A stretch of 64,000 nucleotides of DNA from Porphyrobacter sp. LM 6 (GTDB lineage: Bacteria > Pseudomonadota > Alphaproteobacteria > Sphingomonadales > Sphingomonadaceae). The notes below the pieces were generated by a model. The model worked only from the letters and a program-made list of their open reading frames with translations. It made no database searches and had not been told where the DNA came from. The position numbers and the translations under genes were made by a program. Positions 1 through 8,508 of the stretch are shown in pieces. Where the stretch lies: contig NZ_CP017113.1 in assembly GCF_001720465.1 (NCBI RefSeq), forward strand, positions 496,001-560,000, written 5' to 3'. Every line of letters starts with the position of its first letter. Positions within the stretch are counted from its first letter, which is position 1.

Positions 1-62
1 AACAGCGCGGCAGCATCGGGCCCGGTCATCGGGCCGGCGGGGGAGAGGGCGGTCGTCGTCAT
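1..62 (-). CDS. 5' end of an unidentified leftward gene (partial)
   Basis: A reading frame starts at a reverse-strand ATG (complement of positions 60-62) and runs off the left edge of the window. The visible peptide begins MTTTALSPAGPMTGPDAAAL. Twenty residues are too few to assign a family. A weak -10-like stretch (TATATC on the reverse strand) lies about 15 nt upstream, which supports a divergent gene here, but no clear Shine-Dalgarno sequence is seen. This is a candidate start only. Confidence 0.35.
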   Translation of the reverse strand, partial: MTTTALSPAGPMTGPDAAAL

Positions 63-212
63 GGAAGCGGGGCGCGATATAGCGATGCTTGTGCTGCTCC
101 GCCAGTGGCGCGCGGAACGCCGAATTCTGCCTTCCGGGCGCGGACTAATCCTAAGCTTGGGTAAACGGCGGTTTTACCCGATCTTGACGCACTGGCCTTA
201 TGCATCGTCGTC

Positions 213-659
213 ATGTTCGAGAAAGCGAATCCTTTTGCTGCCACTATCCGCGGGCCTGCCAATGGCTTGCGGCCGGAGAACGGTGCCGATCCGCGCCGTT
301 CCATGCCGGGCATGGCGGACGAGCGATTCGGGGTGCGTGACCAGCGCCGGGCGGGGGGTGCCTTGCGCGCGGTCGAATGGAGCGAACTCACCGCAAGGCT
401 TAACGCCGCGCGGGACCTGCGGTTGCTGCTCAGAACCGAATCGCAGTCGCCGATCGGGGCCGTGGCGGCCAGCTTCGGCGATGCGGCGGCGAGTTATTTC
501 GCGCTCCTCGACGATAGCCAACGTGACGTTAACCATGATGCTTTAGGGCAATCTAAAGCCTTCGGCGCCACAGACGAAAACAACAAAGCAAATCGGCCCG
601 ATTGGCCGTCAGGTGGATCATCTGCCGACAACCGGGACGCTGCGAGAGATATGCAATGA
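213..659 (+). CDS. conserved-looking hypothetical protein coupled to sciP
   Basis: A 148-aa protein of unknown function. The most gene-like part is the segment around residues 50-75 (VEWSELTARLNAARDLRLLL), which I believe recurs in small sphingomonad proteins encoded just before DUF1153 genes; this is recollection, not a search result. The C-terminal third is polar and looks disordered. Its TGA overlaps the ATG of sciP (ATGA, four shared bases), so the two are probably co-translated, and this is the best argument that the ORF is real. There is no strong Shine-Dalgarno at ATG 213, and ATG 303 is an alternative start. Confidence 0.6.
   Translation: MFEKANPFAATIRGPANGLRPENGADPRRSMPGMADERFGVRDQRRAGGALRAVEWSELTARLNAARDLRLLLRTESQSPIGAVAASFGDAAASYFALLDDSQRDVNHDALGQSKAFGATDENNKANRPDWPSGGSSADNRDAARDMQ
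529..536. promoter_or_regulatory. candidate CtrA half-site TTAACCAT
   Basis: The octamer TTAACCAT matches the half-site form of the alphaproteobacterial CtrA motif and lies about 120 bp upstream of the sciP start. In Caulobacter sciP is a CtrA-controlled gene whose product antagonises CtrA, so a site here makes biological sense. It lies inside the upstream coding frame, and a short motif like this can occur by chance. Confidence 0.4.
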
Positions 660-955
660 TCGAAAACCAGGACATCCGCCCCGCACAGGTAATCGGCCCG
701 CTCGGCGAGCCACTGACCCTTGCCGACCTGCCCTCGCCCGAAACCCGTCGCTGGGTCGTGCGGCGCAAGGCCGAGGTGGTGGCGGCCGTCAATGGCGGTC
801 TCCTGACGCTTGACGAGGCGCTGGCCCGCTACGGCCTCACGCTCGAGGAGTTCGCCTCGTGGCAGCGCGCGGTTGACCGTTCGGGCATGCACGGCCTGCG
901 CGTTACCAAGATCCAGCACTACCGCGATCTCTACGAGCGCCAGCTCAAGTACTAA
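656..955 (+). CDS. sciP: SciP-type CtrA inhibitory protein (DUF1153)
   Basis: A 99-aa helix-turn-helix protein of the DUF1153/SciP family. The family binds DNA or CtrA and blocks CtrA-dependent transcription in the alphaproteobacterial cell cycle. Recognisable blocks are PLTLADLPSPETRRWVVRRK near residues 17-36, AVNGGLLTLDEALARYGLT in the middle, and the C-terminal GLRVTKIQHYRDLYER. The usual family length is about 90-100 aa. The ATG at 656 overlaps the upstream stop (ATGA). A longer in-frame start at 602 lies inside the preceding gene and is less likely. A strong terminator follows at 986-1020, so this is the last gene of a short operon. Confidence 0.93.
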   Translation: MIENQDIRPAQVIGPLGEPLTLADLPSPETRRWVVRRKAEVVAAVNGGLLTLDEALARYGLTLEEFASWQRAVDRSGMHGLRVTKIQHYRDLYERQLKY

Positions 956-985
956 GCCGCCACCCACTTCCCATCGGGACATGAG

Positions 986-1020
986 CGCACGGGCCACCCT
1001 TGGCCCGTGCGTTTTGCTTT
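986..1020 (+). terminator. intrinsic terminator after sciP
   Basis: A perfect 11-bp stem (CGCACGGGCCA at 986-996 with TGGCCCGTGCG at 1001-1011), a four-base loop CCCT, then TTTTGCTTT. It sits 31 bp after the sciP stop on the coding strand and is a classical Rho-independent terminator. Confidence 0.9.
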
Positions 1021-1136
1021 GTGCGCCGCGCGTTCGGGCTGACAGGCCGGGAACCGCTCTCCGCGCCCTTCGTCTAGGCTGAAAGTCATCGGTCGATGCA
1101 TGCGTTGCCCGATTGGAAGCGGGCGTTTATCAGCCG

Positions 1137-1165
1137 TTGCACTGGGTGACTTATAAGAGTAATAC
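1137..1165 (+). promoter_or_regulatory. candidate sigma-70 promoter for the RND efflux operon
   Basis: TTGCAC at 1137-1142 and TAATAC at 1160-1165 are separated by exactly 17 bp. The -10 ends about 54 bp upstream of the adaptor start codon at 1220, in a 200-bp gap between the sciP terminator and the pump genes. Position and spacing fit a housekeeping promoter. No regulator gene is adjacent. Confidence 0.6.
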
Positions 1166-1219
1166 ACTCGGGGACGCACACTACCCTTGCTGGGGATGGG
1201 TCTCTGTGAGGGAATAACA

Positions 1220-2407
1220 ATGAATTACGAGACCACGATCAGGGCTGAAGCGGCAGACGGTGTTGCCACCGACTTTACCGGCGCGCACACGCTGGCGCCT
1301 CCGGCTATCCCGCGCTGGCTGATCATCGGCGGACTGTTCCTGTTCGGCCTGCTGCTCGCGATCGCGGCCTATTTCGCGCTGACCGGCGGTGAGCCGACGG
1401 CCGCGGGTGATGATCGCTCGCAGGCGCCGACCGTGACGGTGGTGACGCCGGGCCAGACCATGATCGCAGGCGAGATCGAGGCGCCCGGCACGCTCGCGGC
1501 GCGCCGGCCGATGCCGGTGGGCGTGGCGGGTGAAGGCGGTCAGGTGCTGCGCGTCACTGTGGATGCCGGTGACTGGGTGCAGGCCGGGCAGGTTCTGGCG
1601 GTGATCGATCGCAGCGTGCAGGTGCAGCAGGCCGCAGCGCAGGCCGCGCAGGCCGAAGTCGCGCGTGCCGATGCCAATCTGGCGCAGGCCAATCTCGACC
1701 GTGCATTGAAGCTCGTCGAGCGCGGGTTTGTCTCCAAGGCCGATGTCGACCGGCTGACGGCAACCCGCGATGCGGCCATCGCGCGGGTCAAGGTCGCCGA
1801 GGCGCAGCTGCGCGAACAGCGCGCCCGCAACGAACGGCTCAACATCTACGCCCCGGCAACCGGCTATGTGCTCGCCCGCAATGTCGAACCCGGCCAGACT
1901 GTCAGCGCGGGCACCCCGGCGCTGTTCACCATCGCCAGCGGCGGCGAAATGGAAATGCTCGCCCAGCTGAGCGAGGAACAGCTCGCCGGTCTTTCGGTCG
2001 GCACGTCGGCAACGGTCATTCCGACCGGTTCGGAGCAGAGCTTCACCGGCCAGATCTGGCAGCTTTCCCCGACCATTGACCAGACCACCCGGCAGGGCAC
2101 GGCGCGCATCGCGCTGCGGTTCTCCCCCGGTCTGCGCCCCGGCGGTTTTGCCACCGCGCGGATCAACAGCGGCAACTTCACCGCGACGCTGCTGCCCGAA
2201 AGTGCCGTGCTGGCCGATGCCAAGGGCAGCTTCGTCTATGTCGTGGGCAAGGACAACAAGGCGGTCCGCCGCGCGGTCAAGACCGGTGCGGTGACCGAAA
2301 AGGGCATCGCCATCACCGAAGGGCTTGCGGGCAACGAACGGGTGGTGCTGCGCTCGGGCGGGTTCCTCAATCCGGGCGAAACGGTGAACCCGCGGGTGGA
2401 AAAGTAA
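1220..2407 (+). CDS. RND efflux periplasmic adaptor subunit (membrane fusion protein)
   Basis: A 395-aa HlyD/AcrA-type adaptor that would link the inner-membrane pump encoded next to an outer-membrane channel; no channel gene is in the window. The N-terminus is cytoplasmic, followed by one transmembrane segment at about residues 33-54. Then comes the lipoyl half-motif (GGQVLRVTVDAGDWVQAGQV), an Ala/Gln-rich coiled-coil hairpin near 135-200, the second lipoyl half (IYAPATGYVLARNVEPGQTV) and the beta-barrel and proximal domains. I chose ATG 1220 over 1187 because GAGGGAA lies just upstream. A TM anchor instead of a lipobox is a known variant. Substrate cannot be inferred. Confidence 0.92.
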   Translation: MNYETTIRAEAADGVATDFTGAHTLAPPAIPRWLIIGGLFLFGLLLAIAAYFALTGGEPTAAGDDRSQAPTVTVVTPGQTMIAGEIEAPGTLAARRPMPVGVAGEGGQVLRVTVDAGDWVQAGQVLAVIDRSVQVQQAAAQAAQAEVARADANLAQANLDRALKLVERGFVSKADVDRLTATRDAAIARVKVAEAQLREQRARNERLNIYAPATGYVLARNVEPGQTVSAGTPALFTIASGGEMEMLAQLSEEQLAGLSVGTSATVIPTGSEQSFTGQIWQLSPTIDQTTRQGTARIALRFSPGLRPGGFATARINSGNFTATLLPESAVLADAKGSFVYVVGKDNKAVRRAVKTGAVTEKGIAITEGLAGNERVVLRSGGFLNPGETVNPRVEK

Positions 2408-2488
2408 GGCGATTGCGGCGTTGGCGCTTGCCGGGCATGATCAGCCCGGCGTCTGGTGCCATTTGAGCAGGAAGTAGACAGGGAAATC

Positions 2489-5400
2489 ATGGCGTTACGC
2501 GACATCTCGGCCTGGTCGATCCGCAATCCGGTGATTCCGCTGGTGTTCTTCACCGGCCTCCTGTTTGCGGGCATCGTCAGCTTCCTGCGGATGGACGTCA
2601 CCAACAACCCCGACGTCGAATTCCCCGCGGTCATGGTCACCATCGCTCAGCCCGGCGCTTCCCCGACCGAGATCGAGAACCAGATCACCCAGCGCGTCGA
2701 AAGCGCGCTGCGCGCGATTGCCGGGGTCAATTCGATCCAGTCCACCGCGCGCGAAGGCAGTTCCCAGACCTTCGTCGAGTTCGAGATCGGCACCGACCTG
2801 ATCGAGGCGGTGAACGAGGTCGAAACCGCGATCGACAGTGTGCGCGGGAGCTTGCCCGACGGCATCCTCGAGCCACGGGTCAACAAGATCAACGCGGTCG
2901 GCGAAGCGATCGGCTATGTCGCGGTCGAAGCCGATGACATGACGCTCGAACAATTGAGCTGGTTCATCGACGATACGGTCGCCAAGCGGCTGCTCAAGAT
3001 CCCCGGCATGGCCGAGGTCCAGCGCTTCGGCGGGGTCGACCGGCAGATCGAGGTGATCCTCGATCCGGCGCGCATCCAGTCGTTCGGGGTCACCGCCTCG
3101 CAGATCAACGCCGCGCTGCGCCAGACCAATCTCGACGCGGCGGGCGGTCTTGCCGAAGTCGGCGGCACCCGCCAGTCGCTGCGCGTGCTCGGCAATTCGG
3201 ACACTGCCTACGAACTGTCGCAGACCCAGGTCCAGCTCGGCGGTGGACGCTCTGTGCGCCTCGCCGACATCGCCACCGTGCGCGACGGCATTTCCGAACG
3301 CACCTCGATCAGCGAGGTCAATGGCAAGGAAGTCGTCAACTTCTACATGAACCGCGCGCGCGGCGCTTCAGACCTCGCGGTCTATGACGCGGCGCTGGTG
3401 GAGATGGACAAGATCGAAGCCGAGAACCCCGGCGTCAAGTTCATCAAGCTGTCGACCAACACCACCTATACCCGCAGCCAATACAAGTCCTCGATGTGGG
3501 CGCTGGTCGAAGGCGCGGTGCTTGCGGTGGTCGTGGTGTTCATCTTCCTGCGCGACTGGCGCGCCACGGCGATCAGCGCGGTCGCAATCCCGCTGTCGGC
3601 GATCCCGACCTTCTGGTTCATGGATCTGCTCGGGTTCAACCTCAACTTCCTCTCGCTGCTCGCGCTCGCGCTGGTGGCGGGCGTGCTGGTCGACGATGCG
3701 ATCGTGGAGATCGAGAACATCGTCAGACATATGCGGATGGGCAAGACCGCCTATCAGGCGAGTATCGACGCGGCGGACGAGATCGGTCTGCCGGTGGTTG
3801 CAACCAGCTTCTGTATCGTCGCGGTGTTCCTGCCCGTCGGCCTGATGCCGGGCATCGCGGGCCAGTTCTTCAAGAACTTCGGGATCACCGTGGTCGTCGC
3901 GGTGCTGATGAGCCTTGCGGTGGCGCGCATGATCACGCCGCTGATGGCGGCCTATTTCCTCAAGGCCAAGGGCGTCGCCGAACACGGCGAGGGCCGCTTC
4001 ATCGATACCTATATGAACGTTCTGGCGTGGACGCTGGACACGGGCCGCATGGCGGTGCGCCGCGCCGGGCTGAACGGCCCGCGCCACCGCGTCGCCTATG
4101 CCTTCGGGCTGCTGCTGACGGTGCTGGTGCTGCTGGCCGTGTCGCTGGTGGCGATGTTCGAGCTGGCCAATGGCTCATTTTCGGCGGCTATTGCGACCAA
4201 TATGAACGCAGCCCCTCTTTGGAAGGGCCTGCTTGGGCTCGGCGTGCACAAGGAAATCGCCGTCGCCGTTTCCGCCGAGGAATTCAGCAACCTGCACAAG
4301 GTGGTCGCCAAGATCTTCGAAGTGGCGATCGTGCTGCTGATATCGATCCTGTCGTTCCTCGCCGCTTACGGCACCTTCAAGCTGATCGAGACGCCGTCCA
4401 ATGGCCCCAGCCGGGCTTCGCAAACTCTGCGCTGGATGACCGCGCGGTTCTACGATCATCGCGTATGGATGCTCGCCATCGGCTGGTTCTCGTTCCTGAT
4501 GACGATCCTGCTGATCGGCCAGATCCCCGGCCAGTTCCAGCCCAGCATCGATTCCGAGAACAGCCGGGTCGAGATCGAATTGGTGCCCGGCACCTCGTTG
4601 GCCCAGACCAAGCGGGTGGTGAATGCGGTCGCCGATGAATTGCGCAAGGAGCCGGAGGTCATCCAGCTGCTCGAGCGCATCCGGCTCGGCGAAAGCTCGA
4701 CCATTTTCGTCAAGCTGTCAGAGGATCGCGAGCGCACCTCGATCGAATTCGAGCGCGAGCTCGGTGCCAAGCTGGCGCGCTTCCCCGATGCCCGCGTGCG
4801 GTTCCAGTCGCAGCGCAGCGGCTTCGGTTCGGGCCGCGACATGACGGTGATGCTGGCCGGTTCCAATCCGGAGGTTCTGGAAAGGACCGCAGCCAAGCTG
4901 GTCGAGGAGATGAAGGGCCTGAAGACGCTGGTTGCCCCGCGCATCAGCGCCGACCTCAACCGCCCCGAAATCATCATCACCCCGCGCGAAAAGATTGCGG
5001 CCGAACTGGGCGTGACCACAGCCGCCCTGTCGCAGACGATCCGCATCGCGACGCTGGGCGAGATCGAGCAGAACGCCGCGCGCTTCTCGCTGTCGGATCG
5101 CCAGATCCCGATCACGGTGCGCCTGTCGCAGGAATCGCGGACCGATTTCCGCACCATCGAAAACCTGCCCGTGCCGCTTACGGGCGGCGGATCGGTGCCG
5201 CTGAGCCGGGTGGCCGACATTACCTTCGGTTCCGGCCCGACCGCGATCCAGCGCTACAACCAGAACCGCCGCGTGCTGGTGGGCGCCGACCTTGCGCCGG
5301 GCGTGCTCAAGGGCGAGGCGCAGGCGCAGATCGATGCCCTTCCGGTGCTCAAGAGCCTGCCGGTCGGCGTGATCCGCGACGTGGTGGGCGAAGAACAGTG

Positions 5401-5992
5401 GCAGGCCGAACTGATCCAGAACCTGATCATCGCGATCATCGCCGGGGTGCTGCTGGTGTTTGCGGTGCTGGTGCTGCTCTACAAGCGGCTCATGAGCCCG
5501 CTGGTCAACATGACCTCGCTGGCGCTGGCGCCGCTCGGCGGGGTGCTGCTGATCTGGCTGCTCGGCCAGCCGCAATCGATGCCGGTCTATATCGGTATCC
5601 TGCTGCTGCTAGGCATCGTCTCGAAGAACTCGATCCTGCTGATCGACTTCGCGATCGAGGAGATGAACAAGGGCGTGCCCAAGCTCGAAGCGATCATGGA
5701 TGCCGGGCACAAGCGCGCGCAGCCGATCGTGATGACCACTGTGGCGATGACTGCGGGCATGGTGCCGGTGGCGATTTCGCTGACCGGCGACGGGGCCTGG
5801 CGCCAGCCGATGGGCATCGTGGTGATCGGCGGGCTGATCCTGTCGACCATGCTCACGCTGCTGATCGTGCCGGCGGGCTTCAGCCTGGCAGACGGCTTCG
5901 AAAAGCGCGTCGGGCCGTGGCTGCGGGCCAAGCTGCTGACCTATCAGCCGGGCGATGATCGTCGCCCGCCGGTGCCGATGCCGGCCGAATGA
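2489..5992 (+). CDS. RND efflux permease (HAE1/AcrB-like), enlarged
   Basis: A 1167-aa proton-driven resistance-nodulation-division permease encoded 81 bp after its adaptor. TM1 is near residues 10-35. TM4 carries the proton-relay pair D402-D403 in [11 protein letters not shown], and the essential Lys is in [12 protein letters not shown] (about K1046). Porter-domain repeats flank the two TM bundles. The family is usually 1020-1080 aa. Here an extra segment between TM6 and TM7 (roughly residues 530-650) contains two additional hydrophobic helices with a loop between them. The start is the ATG at 2489, preceded by AGGGAAATC; a longer frame from 2456 lacks a good ribosome binding site. The transported compound is unknown. 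Confidence 0.94.
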   Translation: MALRDISAWSIRNPVIPLVFFTGLLFAGIVSFLRMDVTNNPDVEFPAVMVTIAQPGASPTEIENQITQRVESALRAIAGVNSIQSTAREGSSQTFVEFEIGTDLIEAVNEVETAIDSVRGSLPDGILEPRVNKINAVGEAIGYVAVEADDMTLEQLSWFIDDTVAKRLLKIPGMAEVQRFGGVDRQIEVILDPARIQSFGVTASQINAALRQTNLDAAGGLAEVGGTRQSLRVLGNSDTAYELSQTQVQLGGGRSVRLADIATVRDGISERTSISEVNGKEVVNFYMNRARGASDLAVYDAALVEMDKIEAENPGVKFIKLSTNTTYTRSQYKSSMWALVEGAVLAVVVVFIFLRDWRATAISAVAIPLSAIPTFWFMDLLGFNLNFLSLLALALVAGVLVDDAIVEIENIVRHMRMGKTAYQASIDAADEIGLPVVATSFCIVAVFLPVGLMPGIAGQFFKNFGITVVVAVLMSLAVARMITPLMAAYFLKAKGVAEHGEGRFIDTYMNVLAWTLDTGRMAVRRAGLNGPRHRVAYAFGLLLTVLVLLAVSLVAMFELANGSFSAAIATNMNAAPLWKGLLGLGVHKEIAVAVSAEEFSNLHKVVAKIFEVAIVLLISILSFLAAYGTFKLIETPSNGPSRASQTLRWMTARFYDHRVWMLAIGWFSFLMTILLIGQIPGQFQPSIDSENSRVEIELVPGTSLAQTKRVVNAVADELRKEPEVIQLLERIRLGESSTIFVKLSEDRERTSIEFERELGAKLARFPDARVRFQSQRSGFGSGRDMTVMLAGSNPEVLERTAAKLVEEMKGLKTLVAPRISADLNRPEIIITPREKIAAELGVTTAALSQTIRIATLGEIEQNAARFSLSDRQIPITVRLSQESRTDFRTIENLPVPLTGGGSVPLSRVADITFGSGPTAIQRYNQNRRVLVGADLAPGVLKGEAQAQIDALPVLKSLPVGVIRDVVGEEQWQAELIQNLIIAIIAGVLLVFAVLVLLYKRLMSPLVNMTSLALAPLGGVLLIWLLGQPQSMPVYIGILLLLGIVSKNSILLIDFAIEEMNKGVPKLEAIMDAGHKRAQPIVMTTVAMTAGMVPVAISLTGDGAWRQPMGIVVIGGLILSTMLTLLIVPAGFSLADGFEKRVGPWLRAKLLTYQPGDDRRPPVPMPAE

Positions 5993-5996
5993 CGGG

Positions 5997-6021
5997 TTAG
6001 GGCGTGACTGCCACGCCCTAA
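5997..6021. terminator. hairpin after the RND operon
   Basis: A perfect 10-bp stem (TTAGGGCGTG at 5997-6006, CACGCCCTAA at 6012-6021) with a five-base loop, starting five bases after the permease stop. There is no T-run, so it is either a weak or Rho-assisted terminator or an mRNA-end stabiliser. Confidence 0.5.
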
Positions 6022-6041
6022 TCGCGCTAAGGCTTGAGATC

Positions 6042-7343
6042 ATGGCGACGCGCTCTCTGAGGCCTCTGACCTTTGGCGGCCAGCCGCTCACCGCCGACCG
6101 TGCGCGGCGGATGCGCTGGACGGCGACAGGGATGCTGGCCGCAATGGCGGCGATCTTCATCGCCACACACGGCCTTGCGATGACGGGGCATCAGGCGTGG
6201 GGCTATGTCAACGCCTTCGCCGAAGCCGCGATGGTGGGCGGGCTCGCCGACTGGTTCGCGGTGACCGCGCTGTTCCGGCACCCCCTCGGCCTGCCGATCC
6301 CGCACACCGCGATCATCCCTGAAAACAAGGATCGCATCGCGGACACCATGGCGCAGTTCCTGCGCGAGAACTTCCTCACGCCTGCGGTGGTCGCCCGGCG
6401 CATGGCCGCCATGAATGTCGCCAAGGCTGTGGGCGAGTTCCTCGCCGCCTCACCCGAGCGCGGCGTCAATGGCGCGGTCGATGTGCGCTCGCGCATCACC
6501 TCGGGCGCGGCCGAGCTGCTCGCCGAGGTGCTCGAAAGCCTGGATCCCGACCGGCTCGGCAATCAGGTGCGCAGCGGATTGGCCAGCCAGATCGCCAAGC
6601 TCGAAGTCGCCCCGCTCGCCGGACGCCTGATCGAGACGACCATGGCCGACCGCCGCCACCAGCCGCTGATCGACGGCTTCGTGCGCTGGGCCGGCCTGAC
6701 GCTCGAGGACAACGAAGAGACAGTGCGCGAGATCATCCACCAGCGCGTGGCGGGCGTGCTGCGCTGGGCCGGGATCGACAAGACCATCTCCTCCAGCGTG
6801 CTCGACGGGCTCTACAAGCTGCTCGCCGAGGTGCTGGTGAACCCCGATCACCCCCTGCGCGGCAAGGTCGAGGAGGGGCTGGCCAAGCTCGGGCAGGACT
6901 TGCAGCACGATCCCGAAACCCGCGCGCGGGTCGAGGACATCAAGCGCGATCTGATCGCCAATCCGGCGGTGGCGGTGTGGTGGACGGGGGTGTGGGAACG
7001 CATCCGCCAGTCGCTCATCCGCCGCGCCCGCGATCCCGAAAGCGGCATGGGCGAGGAAATGCGGACCATGCTCGCCGAGCTGGGCGCCGCGCTCCAGGCG
7101 GACGTGCGGCTGCAACACCAGATCAACCGCTTCGCGCGCCGCACGATGGTGGGCGTGGCGACGCGCTATGGCGACCAGATCGTGCGGCTGGTGTCGGAAA
7201 CGGTGCGCCGTTGGGACGCCACCACGATCACCGCGCGCGTCGAAGGCGCGGTAGGCCGCGACCTTCAGTTCATCCGCATCAACGGCACGCTGGTCGGCGG
7301 GCTGGTGGGCATGACGCTGCACGCCATCGCGCAGGCGCTTTAG
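6042..7343 (+). CDS. DUF445 family membrane protein
   Basis: A 433-aa member of the DUF445 (YjiN-like) family, whose biochemical role is unknown. One hydrophobic helix lies near the N-terminus (about residues 25-48). It is followed by the family block EAAMVGGLADWFAVTALFRHPLGLPIPHTAII, which ends in IPENKDRIADTMAQF. The long central part is helical. The C-terminus is the typical GRDLQFIRINGTLVGGLVGM motif, which includes the last hydrophobic helix. ATG 6042 is chosen because the longer frame from 5955 overlaps the permease gene. The last 35 codons are duplicated about 1.16 kb downstream (8393-8500). Confidence 0.9.
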   Translation: MATRSLRPLTFGGQPLTADRARRMRWTATGMLAAMAAIFIATHGLAMTGHQAWGYVNAFAEAAMVGGLADWFAVTALFRHPLGLPIPHTAIIPENKDRIADTMAQFLRENFLTPAVVARRMAAMNVAKAVGEFLAASPERGVNGAVDVRSRITSGAAELLAEVLESLDPDRLGNQVRSGLASQIAKLEVAPLAGRLIETTMADRRHQPLIDGFVRWAGLTLEDNEETVREIIHQRVAGVLRWAGIDKTISSSVLDGLYKLLAEVLVNPDHPLRGKVEEGLAKLGQDLQHDPETRARVEDIKRDLIANPAVAVWWTGVWERIRQSLIRRARDPESGMGEEMRTMLAELGAALQADVRLQHQINRFARRTMVGVATRYGDQIVRLVSETVRRWDATTITARVEGAVGRDLQFIRINGTLVGGLVGMTLHAIAQAL

Positions 7344-7361
7344 GCAGCACGGCGATCCGGC

Positions 7362-8303
7362 CTAATTGTTGATGCGGTAGGTGATCCGCGTCGAATAAAA
7401 TGCCGCGACCGGGTTGCCCGCGGCATCGGTTGCCGGACTGAATTTCGCGTGGCGGAGCATAAGCAGGCAGGCGCTGTCGTTGAACGAGGCAGGACCATCA
7501 TAGGCGGTCACCTCGCAGAAGGTCGGCTCGCCCTCCTTGTTGACCGTCACCCGCACCGCCACCCTACCCTGCTGCCCGGCGCGCAGGAGATGAAAGGGAT
7601 AGTCGGCCTGGATCTTGCCTGCCCAAGTCGCTTCGTCCCTGGTTTTGATTCGCGTGCTACCGTCTGCGCCCCCTTGTGACGCGCGCGCCAGACGATCGGT
7701 CAGCGCCGCGGTGCATGCAAGCAGCTGCTGCGCCATCGGCAGCATGTCATCGATTTGCAGCGTGATCGGATCGATCACTGCCCCGTTGAGTTCAAGCGCC
7801 GTGATCGCTGCATAGCGTTGCTGGATCGTCGCTTCGGAGGCGACCGCTGTGAGCGCGCCATCCGCGAAATCGACCTGCTCCTCGCCCGACTGCCGCTGCT
7901 TGTCTGCGGCCAGAGCTTCATCGGGCAGCAGCGACACCGGCTGCACCCCGAACACCCCCAGCACCGGCCGTCCTTTGCTCGATTTGGCAGTGATGAAGCT
8001 GCGTTCGACCAGATCGCCGGGCGCAAAGCCGATGCGGGTAAAGGCGCCATAGGGACTGCGCACCGCCCGCCCGATCAGCGTGAGATTGACCGCCGGGCCG
8101 GGGCCGCCCTTGTCGATCCACAGCACCAGCTCGTCCTCGCCCGAGCCGAAGGTGCGAATCATCCGGCATTTGTCGTCATAGCTCTTGAGCGCCCAGTCCG
8201 ATGACGGCTTGAGCACCAGGGGTGCCGCGGCGGCAGGCGCAGGCGTGAGCGCGGCGGCCAGAGCAGCGGTCAGCGCGACAGGGGACAGAATGGCACGACG
8301 CAT
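7362..8303 (-). CDS. secreted protein with TonB-type C-terminal domain, copy 1
   Basis: A 313-aa exported protein. It has a signal peptide (MRRAILSPVALTAALAAALT, then an APAAAA cleavage region), about 200 residues with no recognised domain, and a C-terminal TonB-like fold: GRVAVRVTVNKEGEPTFCEV, then SFNDSACLLMLRHAKFSPAT. Unlike true TonB it has no membrane anchor and no proline-rich linker, so it is unlikely to transduce energy. Such stand-alone domains usually occur in periplasmic proteins of unknown role. The start is the Met before the signal peptide, not the Met 24 bases upstream. It is convergent with the DUF445 gene and paralogous to 8509-9408. Confidence 0.78.
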   Translation of the reverse strand: MRRAILSPVALTAALAAALTPAPAAAAPLVLKPSSDWALKSYDDKCRMIRTFGSGEDELVLWIDKGGPGPAVNLTLIGRAVRSPYGAFTRIGFAPGDLVERSFITAKSSKGRPVLGVFGVQPVSLLPDEALAADKQRQSGEEQVDFADGALTAVASEATIQQRYAAITALELNGAVIDPITLQIDDMLPMAQQLLACTAALTDRLARASQGGADGSTRIKTRDEATWAGKIQADYPFHLLRAGQQGRVAVRVTVNKEGEPTFCEVTAYDGPASFNDSACLLMLRHAKFSPATDAAGNPVAAFYSTRITYRINN

Positions 8304-8392
8304 CGGGAGGCCTCCGGGCATGAGCACAGTCTGACGCGTTTCACCTTTATGCTCAAGTCCTTGCGAGCATGGACCCGGATGTGCCCGCCGCC

Positions 8393-8500
8393 CGCGTCGA
8401 AGGCGCGGTAGGCCGCGACCTCCAGTTCATCCGCATCAACGGGACGCTGGTCGGCGGGCTGGTGGGCATGACGCTGCACGCCATCGCGCAGGCGCTTTAA
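8393..8500 (+). pseudogene. orphan 3' tail of the DUF445 gene (duplicated fragment)
   Basis: Positions 8393-8499 repeat 7236-7342 with only two mismatches and no gaps over 107 bp. Both mismatches are synonymous third-position changes. The fragment starts on a codon boundary and encodes the last 35 residues of the DUF445 protein plus a stop (TAA instead of TAG), but it has no upstream part and no start. It faces the second TonB-domain gene exactly as the intact copy faces the first. It is not expected to be expressed as protein and reads as a recombination scar. Confidence 0.9.
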
Positions 8501-8508
8501 CCCGGGGC

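Noticed and set aside
952..1179. Reverse ORF in the sciP-efflux gap
   Set aside because: It overlaps the sciP terminator and the efflux promoter and shows no protein-like composition.
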